DNA of 64,000 bases from Streptomyces diastatochromogenes. Lineage in GTDB: Bacteria > Actinomycetota > Actinomycetes > Streptomycetales > Streptomycetaceae. Of the stretch, positions 30,567 to 39,998 are shown piece after piece. The stretch spans positions 5,394,001 through 5,458,000 of the forward strand of contig JAPTYK010000001.1 of assembly GCA_026913215.1 (NCBI GenBank), in the 5' to 3' direction. The notes below the pieces were generated by a model that worked only from the letters and a program-made list of their open reading frames with translations, did not search any database and had not been told where the DNA came from. Each line of letters begins with the position of its first letter. Position 1 is the first letter of the stretch. The position numbers and the translations under genes are program-made.

Positions 30567-30657
30567 CCCGGCACGGATGCGTGACAGCTGTAGATGGCGG
30601 ACGATCGGAGCGATCCGTAGGTTTCACGGTGGTTCTTCGTGCTGTTACCTGTTTCTT

Positions 30658-30685
30658 ACGAAAGATCGGGTACCGCACCTTTCGT
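30658..30685. promoter_or_regulatory. Inverted repeat upstream of proline dehydrogenase
   Basis: ACGAAAG-N14-CTTTCGT, perfect 7-bp arms ending 24 bases before the proline dehydrogenase GTG. The region from 30630 to 30665 is AT-rich (TTACCTGTTTCTTACG) and likely holds the promoter. A candidate binding site for the divergent PucR regulator. Confidence 0.5.
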
Positions 30686-30709
30686 CACCCTGTCCTTCTG
30701 GAGGTCCCC

Positions 30710-31636
30710 GTGCTGGGTCCCGTGATCCTCGCCGCGTCGCGCAGCGACAAGATGCGCCGTCTCGTTTCGGCCGCCCCCGGGACCAAGCAGGTCGTCGCCC
30801 GCTTCATCGCCGGCGAGACGGTCGAGGACGTCGTCCCGATCGTCTCCGAGCTGAGCGGCCGCGGCCTGGAGGTCACCCTCGACGTCGTCGGTGAGGACAT
30901 CACCACCGTCGAGCAGTCGTACGCCGCCCGGGACGCCTACCTGGAGCTCATCGGCCGGCTCAAGGAGCTGGGCCTCGGCGAGCGCGCCGAGATGTCCGTG
31001 AAGCTGTCGATGTTCGGCCAGTCGCTGGAGAACGGCCACGAGCTGGCCCTCGCGAACGTCCGCCCGGTCGTCGCCGCCGCCGCAGAGATCGGCACCACCG
31101 TCACCCTGGACGCCGAGGACCACACCACCCTCGACTCGATGTTCGCCATCCACGAGGAGCTGCGGAAGGACTTCCCGCAGACCGGCTGCGTCATCCAGGC
31201 CTACCTCTTCCGCACGGAGGAGGACGCCCGCCGCCTCGCCGCGAACGGCTCCCGCGTCCGGATCGTGAAGGGCGCCTACAAGGAGCCCGCCGAGGTCGCC
31301 ATCCAGGACAAGCCCGAGATCGACAAGGCCTACGTCCGGATCATGAAGATCCTGATGGACGGCGAGGGCTACCCGATGATCGGCTCGCACGACCCGCGCC
31401 TGATCTCCATCGGCCAGGAGCTGGCCCGCCGCGCCGGGCGCAAGCTGGACGAGTACGAGTTCCAGATGCTGTACGGCATCCGCTCCGAGGAGCAGAACCG
31501 TCTCGCCGCCGAGGGCCACCGCATGCGCGTCTACACCGCGTACGGCACCGACTGGTACGGCTACTTCATGCGCCGCCTCGCGGAGAAGCCGGCCAACCTC
31601 CTCTTCTTCGTCCGCTCCATCCTCACCAAGGGCTGA
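30710..31636 (+). CDS. Proline dehydrogenase
   Basis: A 308-residue flavoenzyme that oxidises proline to 1-pyrroline-5-carboxylate and passes electrons to the membrane quinone pool. It is the stand-alone (monofunctional) PutA domain. Barrel motifs include DAEDHTTLDSMF, VIQAYLFRTEEDA, GSHDPRLI and the C-terminal YGTDWYGYFMRRLAEKPAN with the substrate-binding Arg pair. GTG at 30710 follows CTGGAGG. P5C dehydrogenase follows after 30 bases in the same operon. Intact frame. Often labelled putB/pruB or putA in different genomes, so I give no symbol. Confidence 0.94.
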   Translation: MLGPVILAASRSDKMRRLVSAAPGTKQVVARFIAGETVEDVVPIVSELSGRGLEVTLDVVGEDITTVEQSYAARDAYLELIGRLKELGLGERAEMSVKLSMFGQSLENGHELALANVRPVVAAAAEIGTTVTLDAEDHTTLDSMFAIHEELRKDFPQTGCVIQAYLFRTEEDARRLAANGSRVRIVKGAYKEPAEVAIQDKPEIDKAYVRIMKILMDGEGYPMIGSHDPRLISIGQELARRAGRKLDEYEFQMLYGIRSEEQNRLAAEGHRMRVYTAYGTDWYGYFMRRLAEKPANLLFFVRSILTKG

Positions 31637-31666
31637 GCCCACCTCTCACAAGGAGTTACGCGACTC

Positions 31667-33297
31667 ATGGACGCTGTCACCCAGGTCCCCGCTCCGGTCA
31701 ACGAGCCGGTGCACAGCTACGCCCCCGGTTCCCCGGAGCGCGCCCGCCTCGAGGTCAAGCTCAAGGAGCTGGCCGAGAACCCGCGCGAGCTGCCGATGAC
31801 CATCGGCGGCGTGAAGCGCCTCGGCGGCGGCGAGGAGTTCAAGGTCGTCCAGCCGCACAACCACAAGGCCGTCATCGGCACCTTCCGCGGCGCCACCGAG
31901 CAGGACGCCCAGGACGCCATCGACGCCGCCCTGGCCGCGGCCCCGGCCTGGCGCGCGATGTCCTTCGACGACCGCGCCGCGATCATCCTGCGCGCCGCCG
32001 AGCTGCTCGCCGGCCCGTGGCGCGAGACGCTGGCCGCGTCCACGATGCTCGGCCAGTCGAAGACCGCCCAGCAGGCCGAGATCGACACCCCGTGCGAGCT
32101 CGTCGACTTCTGGCGCTTCAACGTGGCGTACGCCCGCCAGATCCTCGCCGAGCAGCCCCGGCGAACTCCCCGGGCGTCTGGAACCGTCTGGACCACCGCC
32201 CCCTCGAGGGCTTCGTCTACGCGATCACGCCGTTCAACTTCACGGCCATCGCGGGCAACCTGCCCACCGCCCCCGCCCTCATGGGCAACGTGGTGGTCTG
32301 GAAGCCGTCCCCGACGCAGACCCACTCCGCCGTGCTCCTCATGGAGCTCCTGGAGGAGGCCGGCCTGCCCAAGGGCGTCATCAACCTGGTGACCGGCGAC
32401 GGCATCGCCGTCTCCGAGGTGGCCCTGAACCACCGCGACCTGGCCGGCATCCACTTCACCGGCTCGACCAAGACCTTCCAGCACCTGTGGAAGACGGTCG
32501 GCAACAACATCGAGAAGTACCGCTCGTACCCGCGGATCGTCGGCGAGACCGGCGGCAAGGACTTCGTCGTCGCCCACCCCAGCGCCGACCGCGCCGTCCT
32601 GAAGACCGCGCTGAACCGCGGCTCCTTCGAGTTCCAGGGCCAGAAGTGCTCCGCGTCCTCCCGCGCGTACATCCCGGCCTCGATCTGGAACGACGGCTTC
32701 AAGGAGGAGTTCGCGGCCGAGATCGACGGCATCAAGATGGGTGACGTCACCGACCTGTCGAACTACATCGGCGCCGTCATCGACGAGCGTTCGTTCGCCA
32801 AGAACAAGGCGGCGATCGACCGTGCCGCGGCCGACCCGAGCTGCACGATCATCGCCGGTGGCACCTACGACGACTCGGTGGGCTACTTCGTCCGCCCGAC
32901 CGTCATCGAGTGCACCGACCCGGAGAACGAGGTCTTCAAGGCCGAGTACTTCGGCCCGATCCTCGCGATCCACGTCTACGAGGACGACAAGTACGACGAG
33001 ATGCTGACCCAGATGGAGTCGGTCTCGGACTACGCCCTCACCGGCTCGGTCATCTCCGGCGACCGCGCCGCCGCCGCGTACACGATGGAGAAGCTCCGCT
33101 TCGCCGCGGGCAACTTCTACATCAACGACAAGTCGACCGGCGCCGTCGTCGGCCAGCAGCCCTTCGGCGGCGGCCGCGCCTCCGGCACCAACGACAAGGC
33201 CGGCGCCCCGCAGAACCTGATGCGCTGGACGCTGACCCGCGCCATCAAGGAGACGCTGGTCCCGCCGACCGAGTACGGCTACCCGCACATGGGCTGA
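31667..33297 (+). CDS. 1-pyrroline-5-carboxylate (glutamate semialdehyde) dehydrogenase (one frameshift)
   Basis: An aldehyde dehydrogenase of about 543 residues finishing proline oxidation to glutamate with NAD. The catalytic Glu (IVGETGGKDF) and catalytic Cys (FQGQKCSASSRAY) are present, as is GSTKTFQHLW of the cofactor domain. A C lost from a C run near 32157 (expected EQPPANSPGVWNR) breaks the frame. ATG at 31667 follows AAGGAG. Second gene of the proline operon; a hairpin follows 30 bases after the stop. Confidence 0.95.
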
Positions 33298-33327
33298 CGC
33301 CCGCCCGCCTCGTAGAGGCCCCCTGAC

Positions 33328-33368
33328 ACCGCCCCCCTCCTCTTCCCCCAATCGAGGACGGGGGCGGT
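33328..33368 (+). terminator. Terminator after the proline operon
   Basis: ACCGCCCCC (33328) pairs perfectly with GGGGGCGGT (33360), followed by TCT. It ends the proline operon before the next small gene. Confidence 0.72.
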
Positions 33369-33421
33369 TCTCATGCGCGGGGCTTACGCTGCTGGGAGGG
33401 GGCTCGGCGAGGAGGCAGGAC

Positions 33422-33658
33422 ATGCCCGGTTCGACGACACTCGGCCCCGGACACGGGGTCGACGCGATCGAGCACATCGACGCGCTGCGGACGCTGTCCC
33501 TGATGAGGGAGCTGCACCGGCTGCTGACCGCGTCGGGACCCGACCGGATCACGGACGCCCAGGCCGTGGCCCTGGCAGGCGGCGAGGGCCGCTCCCGGGA
33601 GGAGCTCACCGCCTGGGTGGAGCGGGTCGCCCGCGACCTGGAGAAGGCTACGGCCTGA
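33422..33658 (+). CDS. Small acidic helical protein of unknown function
   Basis: A 78-residue protein starting MPGSTTLGPGHGVDAIEHIDAL, with two predicted amphipathic helices (RTLSLMRELHRLLT and REELTAWVERVARDLEKA). ATG at 33422 follows GAGGAGGCAGGAC. Its 3' end overlaps the convergent hydrolase gene by 11 bases. Frame intact and codon use normal. I do not recognise a family. The helices could mediate protein-protein contact. Confidence 0.65.
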   Translation: MPGSTTLGPGHGVDAIEHIDALRTLSLMRELHRLLTASGPDRITDAQAVALAGGEGRSREELTAWVERVARDLEKATA

Positions 33659-34529
33659 GGAGGACGCGCCGCCGGAGGAAGTCGTCGATCAGGGCGGCGA
33701 TCGCCGGCGCGTGGGTCTCCAGGGCGAAGTGGCCCGTGGGCAGGAGGTGGATCTCGGCGTCCGGGAGGTCGCGGCGGAAGGCCTCGGCACCCGCCGGGAC
33801 GAAGATCTGGTCGCCCTCGCCCCAGACGGCGAGGAGCGGGACCCGGGAGGTGCGGAAGTACTCCTGGAAGGCCGGGTAGAGGGCGAAGTTGGAGCCGTAG
33901 TCGGCGATCAGGTCCAGCTGGATGGCGTCCTGGCCCGCGCGGGCCATCAGGGCGGCGTCGTGGTGCCAGGCGTCCGGGCTGAGGAGCTCGCGGTACTCGG
34001 CGGGGACGCCCGTCTCGTACTGCCACCGGATGCCGTCCAGGGAGCGGATGGCGCGGACCGGCTCCTCGGTCTCGGGGGTGCGCTCCTCGATGAGGGCGAG
34101 GACGGGCGCCCAGGCCTCGGCGCCGAGGCCCTCCTCGTAGGCGTTGCCGTTCTGGGTGACGATCGCGGTGATCCGCTCGGGGTGGGCGAGGGCGAGGCGC
34201 AGGCCGATGGGGGCGCCGTAGTCCTGGATGTAGAGCGCGAAGCGGTCGAGGCCGAGGGCCTCGGTGAACTCGGCGGTGAGCGCGGCCAGCCCGGCGAAGG
34301 TGTACGGGAAGCCGGCGGGCGCGGCGCTGCGGCCGAAGCCCAGGTGGTCGGGGGCGATCAGGCGGTACCGGCCGGCGAGCGGGGGGATCAGGTCGCGGAA
34401 CATGTGCGAGCTGGTGGGGAAGCCGTGCAGCAGGAGCAGGACGGGGGCGTCGGCGGGACCGGCCTCGCGGTAGGCGATCTCGTGGCCCCGGACGGTGACG
34501 GTGCGGTGGCGGGTCGGCAGCACGGACAT
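33648..34529 (-). CDS. Alpha/beta hydrolase, epoxide hydrolase/haloalkane dehalogenase type
   Basis: A 293-residue hydrolase. The oxyanion segment LLLHGFPTSSHMFRDL, the nucleophile elbow IQDYGAPIGLRLA with Asp instead of Ser, the acid in WGEGDQIF and the catalytic His in GHFALETH mark the Asp-nucleophile branch that opens epoxides or removes halides. Frame intact. ATG at 34529. It is divergent from an aminoglycoside acetyltransferase-like gene; each start has one half of a CTAACCCC/GGGGTTAG repeat nearby. Substrate unknown. Confidence 0.92.
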   Translation of the reverse strand: MSVLPTRHRTVTVRGHEIAYREAGPADAPVLLLLHGFPTSSHMFRDLIPPLAGRYRLIAPDHLGFGRSAAPAGFPYTFAGLAALTAEFTEALGLDRFALYIQDYGAPIGLRLALAHPERITAIVTQNGNAYEEGLGAEAWAPVLALIEERTPETEEPVRAIRSLDGIRWQYETGVPAEYRELLSPDAWHHDAALMARAGQDAIQLDLIADYGSNFALYPAFQEYFRTSRVPLLAVWGEGDQIFVPAGAEAFRRDLPDAEIHLLPTGHFALETHAPAIAALIDDFLRRRVLLRP

Positions 34530-34533
34530 CGGT

Positions 34534-34616
34534 CTAACCCCTCAAGTCTTCGTCAGTGGTTATGAGGGGACTCAATCAGGGCGGGATTAACCTGTCAATG
34601 GATCGATGGGGGTTAG
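34534..34616. promoter_or_regulatory. Paired half-sites in the hydrolase/acetyltransferase divergent promoter
   Basis: CTAACCCC at 34534 and its complement GGGGTTAG at 34609 lie just outside each divergent start codon, 67 bases apart, with CCCCTCA and TGAGGGG (34538, 34562) as a further inverted repeat. The stretch between is AT-richer than its surroundings. It may hold operators for shared control or two overlapping promoters. Confidence 0.45.
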
Positions 34617-34625
34617 TCTGGGGGT

Positions 34626-35157
34626 ATGGATGTCAGGATCGCGCCCACCCATGAACTCGGAGCCGCCCGGCTCCGCTCCGTCCGCGAACTGCTCGACACC
34701 GCCTTCGACGGAGACTTCTCCGAGGACGACTGGGACCACACCCTCGGCGGCGTCCACGCCTGGATCGAGGACGGGCGGGGCATCGCCGCCCACGGCGCCG
34801 TCGTGCAGCGGCGCGCCCTCCACCGGGGCCGCTCGTACCGCGTCGGATACGTCGAAGGGGTCGCCGTACGGGACGACCTCAGGCGGCGGGGGCTCGGCGG
34901 GGCGGTCATGGCCGGCCTGGAGCGGGTGATCGACGGGGCCTACCCTTCGGCGCGCTCGGCGCCTCCGACGAGGGGCCGCGCTCTACCGGGCGCGCGGCTG
35001 GCGGCTCTGGGCGGGGCGCCTCGAAGCGCTCGGACCCGGGGACCGTCCGCCTCGCCGAGGAGGAGGGCACGTCTTCCTGCGCCCCGCGACCGGCCGGGCC
35101 CTGCCGGACTCCGCCGCCCCGCTGGTCTTCGACTGGCGGGACGGCGACGTGATGTGA
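34626..35157 (+). CDS. AAC(2')-I-like aminoglycoside N-acetyltransferase (frameshifted)
   Basis: A GNAT-family protein of about 178 residues resembling chromosomal aminoglycoside 2'-N-acetyltransferases of actinobacteria. Matching features: ARLRSVRELLDTAFDGDFSEDDWDHTLGG, the acetyl-CoA loop VRDDLRRRGLGGAVM, and the ending FDWRDGDVM. At least two frameshifts between 34940 and 35050 disrupt the stretch expected to read LGALGASDE..ALYRARGW. ATG at 34626, with little room for a ribosome site, may be leaderless. In mycobacteria such enzymes are intrinsic and not always resistance-conferring; actual substrate unproven. Confidence 0.85.
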
Positions 35158-35163
35158 GGGACG

Positions 35164-35896
35164 TCAGCCGCGGTCGGCCTTCTGCCGGGCCCGGCCCGTG
35201 GCCGTCTCCAGCCGGGAGGTCCAGGCGGCCGAGAGCGCGGACGCGAGGGCGATCGTGATCGCGAGGCCGCCCGTGCCGAGCACCCCGACGAAGAACGCCG
35301 CCACCGCGCCGCCGACCAGGGCGCCCCAGACCGCGAGCACCGCCTTGCCCGGGAGGCTCAGGAACAGCCACCGCTGCGGGGCGGCGGCGGCGCCCCACCG
35401 TGCCCGCCGGGCCCGCGGTCGCCGCGCGCGGCCGCTTGAAGTAGCCGTACACCAGCCACTCCCCGCACAGCTCCCAGCCCTCCGGCGTGAGCTCGTCGAA
35501 GACGCGGCCGCGCCGCCGCCCGGCGATGACCTCGCGGCGGTACTCCCAGCGCAGCGCCGAGCCGGGCGTCCGGCGGCAGACGAACCGGCCGATCGCGTCC
35601 AGCGACTCCACCTCCCAGCCCTGGTCGCCGTGGACGGCCAGCATCCGGCGGTCGTTGAAGAGGTCGGCGGTCCACGTCCAGGACTCGGCCCGCTCGTCCG
35701 GCTCGCCGGGCGCGGGCGCGAGACCGCCGAGCTGCGCGGCGAACGCGGCGGCGGGCCCGAACTCCTCCTCCGGGGCCGTCCCCGTCTCCGCGAGGTGGGC
35801 CCGCAGGTCCTCGACGGTCGCGTCGATCTGCTCCCCGGGCACCCGGGCGGCGCGCAGCGAGGCGGCGAGTTCGGTGAAGTAGGCGTCGGTGGTCAT
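35164..35896 (-). CDS. HAAS-type membrane protein coupled to a PadR regulator (frameshifted)
   Basis: A protein of about 245 residues. The N-terminus (YFTELAASLRAARVPGEQIDATVEDLRAHLAETG) resembles the HAAS signalling helices that often partner PadR regulators. A soluble middle (DLFNDRRMLAVHGDQGWEVESLD, then GWELCGEWLVYGYFKRP) and two C-terminal membrane helices follow. At least one frameshift near 35400 separates the middle from the membrane part. The start overlaps the PadR stop by four bases (ATGA). Function unknown; in other bacteria PadR-HAAS pairs regulate membrane or transport functions. Confidence 0.8.
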
Positions 35897-36234
35897 GGTG
35901 TCGTTCCCCCTGGGCTGAGCGTGGTCCGTACGGCACGGTGGAAGGCGAGCCAGGCCCCGGTCTCGGCGGCGAGCAGCTCGCGGCCGGGCTCCGTGAGCCG
36001 GTAGTAGCGCCGCCCCGGGCCGCGCTCGGCGGCCCGGAACTCGGCCTCCACCAGACCGGCCTCCTCCAGGCGGTTCAGGACGGGATAGAGCGTCCCGCCC
36101 TTGATCTCGCCGAGCCCCGCCTCGGCGAGCGCCTTGGCGATCTCGTACCCGTAGCTCTCCCCGTCGGTCAGGCGGGAGAGGACGAGCAGGTCGAGGACTC
36201 CCTTGAGCCAGCTGGATCTGCGGTCTGCTGCCAT
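35893..36234 (-). CDS. PadR-family transcriptional regulator
   Basis: A 113-residue PadR regulator: winged helix (GVLDLLVLSRLTDGESYGYEIAKAL), recognition part GGTLYPVLNRLEEAGLVEAEF, and wing GPGRRYYRLTEPGRELLA. ATG at 36234 (an in-frame GTG lies at 36240). First gene of a coupled pair with the HAAS protein. Directly upstream are two CCTAGGTAGG elements, which fit PadR operators and suggest autorepression. Confidence 0.94.
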   Translation of the reverse strand: MAADRRSSWLKGVLDLLVLSRLTDGESYGYEIAKALAEAGLGEIKGGTLYPVLNRLEEAGLVEAEFRAAERGPGRRYYRLTEPGRELLAAETGAWLAFHRAVRTTLSPGGTTP

Positions 36235-36249
36235 GCGCACATCTGATCA

Positions 36250-36276
36250 CTACCTAGGTAGGAACGCAACCTAGGT
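36250..36276. promoter_or_regulatory. Twin palindromes, likely PadR operator
   Basis: CTACCTAGGTAG (36250-36261) is a perfect 12-base palindrome and ACCTAGGT (36269-36276) a perfect 8-base one; their centres are about 17 bases apart. They start ten bases upstream of the PadR GTG/ATG. Confidence 0.7.
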
Positions 36277-36280
36277 AGGG

Positions 36281-37283
36281 CTACGAGGTCACGAGCATCT
36301 TCCCGAGGTTCTCGCCGCGCAGCATCCCCAGGAAGGCGTCCACGATGTGCTCGAAGCCCTCCACCACCGTCACGTCCAGCGGCAGCGCCCCGCTCCGCAG
36401 GTGCGGGACCGCGAGGTCGTACAGCTCCTCCAGGGCGTCCATGTGGTGGCGCACCAGGAAGCCTTCGAGCCGGATGCTCCGGCCGACCAGCTCGAAGAGG
36501 TTGCGCGGGGCCGGCGGGGGAGCGGAGAGCGAGTGGTACTGGCCCACCGCGCCCACCCAGGCGATCCGGCCGTGGTCGCGCATCGAGGCGATCGCGGCCT
36601 CCAGGTGCGCGCCGCCGACCCCTCCAGGGCCACGTCCAGCCCCTCCGGGGCCGCCTTCGCCAGCAGCTCCGGCACGGGCCCGTCGTGATAGTCGAAGGCC
36701 GCGTCGAAGCCGACCTCCTCCGTCAGGTGCGCCACCTTGCGCGCCGAACCCGCGCTGCCCACCAGGCGCCCCGCGCCGAGGAGACGGGCGAGCCGCCCCG
36801 CCGCCGTGCCCACCCCGCCGGCCGCCGCCGACACGAAGAGGTCCTCGCCCGGCTGGAGCCGCGCGATCCGGGTGAGCCCCACGAAGGCCGACAGGCCCGT
36901 ACCGCCGAGCAGGCTCAGATGGGCCGCGAGCGGGACGCCGGGGCCGAAGTCCGGCACCGGGCGCGTCTCGCCCGGCGCGACCAGGGCGTGGGTGCGCCAG
37001 CCCTTGCGGTGCAGGACGAGGTCGCCCGCACGCAGGGACGGGGTGCGGGAGTCGAGCACCCGGCCCAGGGTGCGGCCCTCCATGGGGAGTCCAGGGTCCA
37101 CAGCTCGTCGGAGTCCATCGCCTCGCGGTGGTACGGGTCGACGGACCACTGGAGGTTCTCCACGAGGGCGGTGCCCGGCCCGGGGGAGGGGACCGGGGCC
37201 TCGACGAAGGCGAAGTGGCCGGGAGCGGGGAAGCCGTCGGGGCGGGCGGTCTGCTGGACGGTGATCATGGTGTCGTTCGTCAT
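36281..37283 (-). CDS. NADP-dependent MDR-family oxidoreductase (frameshifted)
   Basis: A medium-chain reductase of about 335 residues of the leukotriene B4 dehydrogenase/CurA type, reducing carbon-carbon double bonds of enones with NADPH. Visible motifs: WSVDPYHREAMD, the nucleotide loop AAAGGVGTAAGRLARLLGA, and IRLEGFLVRHHMD near the C-terminus. Zinc ligands are absent, as expected. Frameshifts near 37085 and 36618. ATG at 37283. Divergent from a LysR regulator, which probably controls it. Confidence 0.9.
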
Positions 37284-37322
37284 GCGGCAGACCGTAGGAA
37301 GGAATCCGGAGTCCGGGCAGGG

Positions 37323-37340
37323 GGTTGCCCTCATGCAACC
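37323..37340. promoter_or_regulatory. LysR-type inverted repeat
   Basis: GGTTGC-N6-GCAACC between the divergent oxidoreductase and LysR genes, 40 bases from the former start and 46 from the latter. Size and position suit a LysR recognition site. Confidence 0.6.
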
Positions 37341-37385
37341 GGCCGATCCATGAACGCCGCTCATACTCCGAGGTGGGAGCCCCGT

Positions 37386-38302
37386 ATGACCGATCTCGCG
37401 CCCCGCGAACTGCGCGTCCTCGTCGCCGTCGGGAGCGAGGGCGGCTTCTCGGCCGCCGCCACCCTGCTCGGCATGACCCAGTCCGCCGTCTCGCACTCCG
37501 TCCGCACGAGCGAACGCAGGCTCGGCGCCGTCCTCTTCGACCGGGGCCGCCACGGCGCGCGCCCGACCGAGGCCGGGGAGCGGGCCCTCCGCCACGCCCG
37601 GCGGGTGCTGCGGCTCCTGGAGGTGATGGGCACGGAGGTCCGGGGCGCCGGGAGCGGGACGGTCGCGGGCCCGCTGCGGATCGCCGCCTTCCGCAGCGCG
37701 GCCCTGCGCCTGCTGCCGCGGGCCCTGGAGCGGCTGACCGCCCGTCACCCGGAGATCGTGCCCGAGGTCCGGATCGTGCGCGAGGTGGGGCGCGGGACGG
37801 CGGGCGAAGTCCTCGACGGGCGGGCCGACATCGGCATCGCGACCCTCGGGACCACCTCGCCCGTGCCGCCGGAGCTGGTCGGGGCGTCCTGCTCCGGGAG
37901 GGGTACGCGCTCGTCCATCCGACCGGCCACCCGGCGCCGCGCACGCTCCCGCTGGTCGACTGGGCGGAGAACTGCACCTCGTACACCCGGGAGTGGTGGG
38001 CCGCCCAGGAGTGGCTGCCCGCGGCGACCGTGGAGGCCGAGGACGACGGGGCGGTGCTCGCGATGGTGGGCAGCGGCTTCGGGATGGCCGTGATGCCCGA
38101 ACTGTCACTGGTCGGAGCACCGCCCTCGGTGGAGGTCACCGATCTCGGAGCGGCGCGCCCCACCCGGGCCGTGGGCTACGTCACCACCCCTGAGCTGGCG
38201 AAATCCCTCGCCGTGCGGTCACTGATCCGTGAGCTGAGGAGTCGGGAGGGTGAAGCGCCGTCTCAGATAGTAGGAAGTCCGAGTAATTGTGGAGACAGAT
38301 GA
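37386..38302 (+). CDS. LysR-family transcriptional regulator (one frameshift)
   Basis: A regulator of about 305 residues. The N-terminal HTH reads LAPRELRVLVAVGSEGGFSAAATLLGMTQSAVSHSVRTSERRLGAVLFDR, though broken here into shorter recognisable parts: GGFSAAATLLG and QSAVSHSVR. The periplasmic-binding-like effector domain follows (AGPLRIAAFRSAA). A base lost near 37888 splits it. ATG at 37386. The tail past ELRSREG looks unlike the family and runs into an AT-rich segment, so the true stop may lie slightly earlier. Likely regulator of the divergent reductase. Confidence 0.88.
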
Positions 38303-38426
38303 GGAGGCCTGCCCTAGCTTTGTAGGAGCCGAACGTCTCGCTTCATCAAGCGAAGGGCGGTCGAGAGCGCGACGCCCCGTGCAGGCAACCCCTGCGGCGG
38401 CGCTCCCCGCCCCTTCCGGCGCCTTC

Positions 38427-38468
38427 GATCACAAGCTGATCTCCGCACGTCCGGATCACCAATTGATC
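38427..38468. promoter_or_regulatory. Twin GATCA-N5-TGATC repeats before a small gene
   Basis: GATCA-CAAGC-TGATC (38427-38441) and GATCA-CCAAT-TGATC (38454-38468), start-to-start distance 27 bases, both followed by TC. They end 19 bases before the ATG of the small gene at 38487, covering or abutting its ribosome site (AAGGAG). Upstream, 38338-38353 forms a TCGCTT-CATC-AAGCGA hairpin. These may be operators or RNA structures in the leader. Confidence 0.5.
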
Positions 38469-38486
38469 TCAAGGAGTCGATCCCCC

Positions 38487-38618
38487 ATGGCCACTCAGAC
38501 CGCCCGCCGCGTCCGCCACTCCGCCAACCGTCCCAGCGACGAGGCCCGCCAGAACGCCGCCGCCGCCCTCCAGCGCGCCCTCGACCGCCGTGACAACGGC
38601 GGCTCCACCGGCCACTGA
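38487..38618 (+). CDS. 43-residue basic small protein
   Basis: A short gene: MATQTARRVRHSANRPSDEA, then RQNAAAALQRALDRRDNGGS and TGH. ATG at 38487 is preceded by AAGGAG with good spacing. The protein is Arg- and Ala-rich, with an amphipathic helix in the middle. No family recognised, but the strong ribosome site, structured leader and normal codon bias support a real gene. It lies 80 bases before leuB; whether they share a transcript is unclear. Confidence 0.66.
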   Translation: MATQTARRVRHSANRPSDEARQNAAAALQRALDRRDNGGSTGH

Positions 38619-38698
38619 CGTCCAGCTCGTCCGCTGTCCGTTCGTCCACATGGTGGACGTCACGTGTCAGACGATGGGACGAAGAGTAGGGTGCCGAC

Positions 38699-39739
38699 AT
38701 GTCTCACAGCATCAATCTCGCAGTCATTCCCGGCGACGGCATCGGCCAGGAGGTCGTGGCCCAGGGCCTCAAGGTCCTCGCGGCCGTCCTTCCCCAGGAC
38801 GTGAAGCTGGAGACCGAGGAGTACGACTTCGGCGCCAAGCGCTACCACGCCACCGGTGAGACCCTCACCGACGCCGACCTCGACTCGCTCAAGAAGCACG
38901 ACGCCATCCTGCTCGGCGCCATCGGCGACCCGTCGGTGCCGTCCGGCGTCCTGGAGCGAGGCTTCCTGCTGAAGCTCCGCTTCGCCTTCGACCACCACGT
39001 GAACCTGCGGCCCTCGAAGCTGCTCCCCGGCGTCGCCACCCCGCTCGCCGGGCAGCCCGAGATCGACTTCGTCGTGGTCCGCGAGGGCACCGAGGGCCCG
39101 TACACGGGCAACGGCGGCACCATCCGCAAGGGCACCGAGCACGAGGTCGCCACCGAGGTCTCGGTCAACACCGCCTTCGGCGTCGAGCGCGTGGTCCGGG
39201 ACGCCTTCGCCCGCGCCCAGGCCCGCCCGCGCAAGAAGCTGACGCTGGTCCACAAGAACAACGTGCTGACCTTCGCCGGCCACCTCTGGACGAACATCTT
39301 CACCAAGGTGGCGGCCGAGTTCCCCGAGGTCACCACCGACTACCTGCACGTCGACGCCGCGACGATCTTCCTCGTCACCGACCCGGCCCGCTTCGACGTG
39401 ATCGTCACAGACAACCTCTTCGGCGACATCATCACCGACCTCGCCGCTGCCGTCTCCGGCGGCATCGGCGTCGCCGCCTCCGGCAACATCAACCCGAGCG
39501 GCGAGTTCCCGTCCATGTTCGAGCCGGTCCACGGCTCCGCGCCGGACATCGCGGGCCAGGGCAAGGCCGACCCCACGGCCACCGTCCTCTCCGTCGCCCT
39601 CCTGCTGCGCCACCTCGGCTACGAGACCGAGGCCGCCCGGGTCGAGGAGGCCGTCGCGGCCGACCTCACCGAGCGCGGCGACAGCGTCCGCACCACGGAC
39701 GAGATCGGCGACGCGCTCGCCGCGCGAGTAGCGAGCTGA
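38699..39739 (+). CDS. leuB: 3-isopropylmalate dehydrogenase
   Basis: A 346-residue beta-decarboxylating dehydrogenase converting 3-isopropylmalate to 2-ketoisocaproate precursor in leucine synthesis with NAD. Typical motifs: IPGDGIGQEV at the start, REGTEGPYTGNGG, the metal-binding TDNLFGDIITDLAA, and GSAPDIAGQGKADPTA. ATG at 38699. Frame intact, normal length for the actinobacterial form. ilvE follows after about 260 bases with its own probable promoter. Confidence 0.97.
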   Translation: MSHSINLAVIPGDGIGQEVVAQGLKVLAAVLPQDVKLETEEYDFGAKRYHATGETLTDADLDSLKKHDAILLGAIGDPSVPSGVLERGFLLKLRFAFDHHVNLRPSKLLPGVATPLAGQPEIDFVVVREGTEGPYTGNGGTIRKGTEHEVATEVSVNTAFGVERVVRDAFARAQARPRKKLTLVHKNNVLTFAGHLWTNIFTKVAAEFPEVTTDYLHVDAATIFLVTDPARFDVIVTDNLFGDIITDLAAAVSGGIGVAASGNINPSGEFPSMFEPVHGSAPDIAGQGKADPTATVLSVALLLRHLGYETEAARVEEAVAADLTERGDSVRTTDEIGDALAARVAS

Positions 39740-39998
39740 CCCGCGCCGACTGACACCACCAGCAGCCGCCGGGTCGCACACAGCGCCCGGCGGCTGTCCT
39801 TCGCGCGGCCCCGGGGCGCTCCCCCCGAACTCCGGACCGCGCCCATTTGTTTCCCGCACCGGTCCCCACGGGCGATAATCGAACGTGGGGCCGCGGCATA
39901 CGGGCACGCCCGTACGCCGCCTCGCCGGGGACAGCCGTCCCCGACGGCGACGTGCGCGCGCGGTCCTCCCCATCACAACCGGTGAAGGACACGCACTC

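Noticed and set aside
38265..38302. The last 15 or so residues of the LysR protein as genuine
   Set aside because: They do not resemble LysR tails and lie in an AT-rich patch that looks like promoter DNA; I kept the annotated stop but doubt it.
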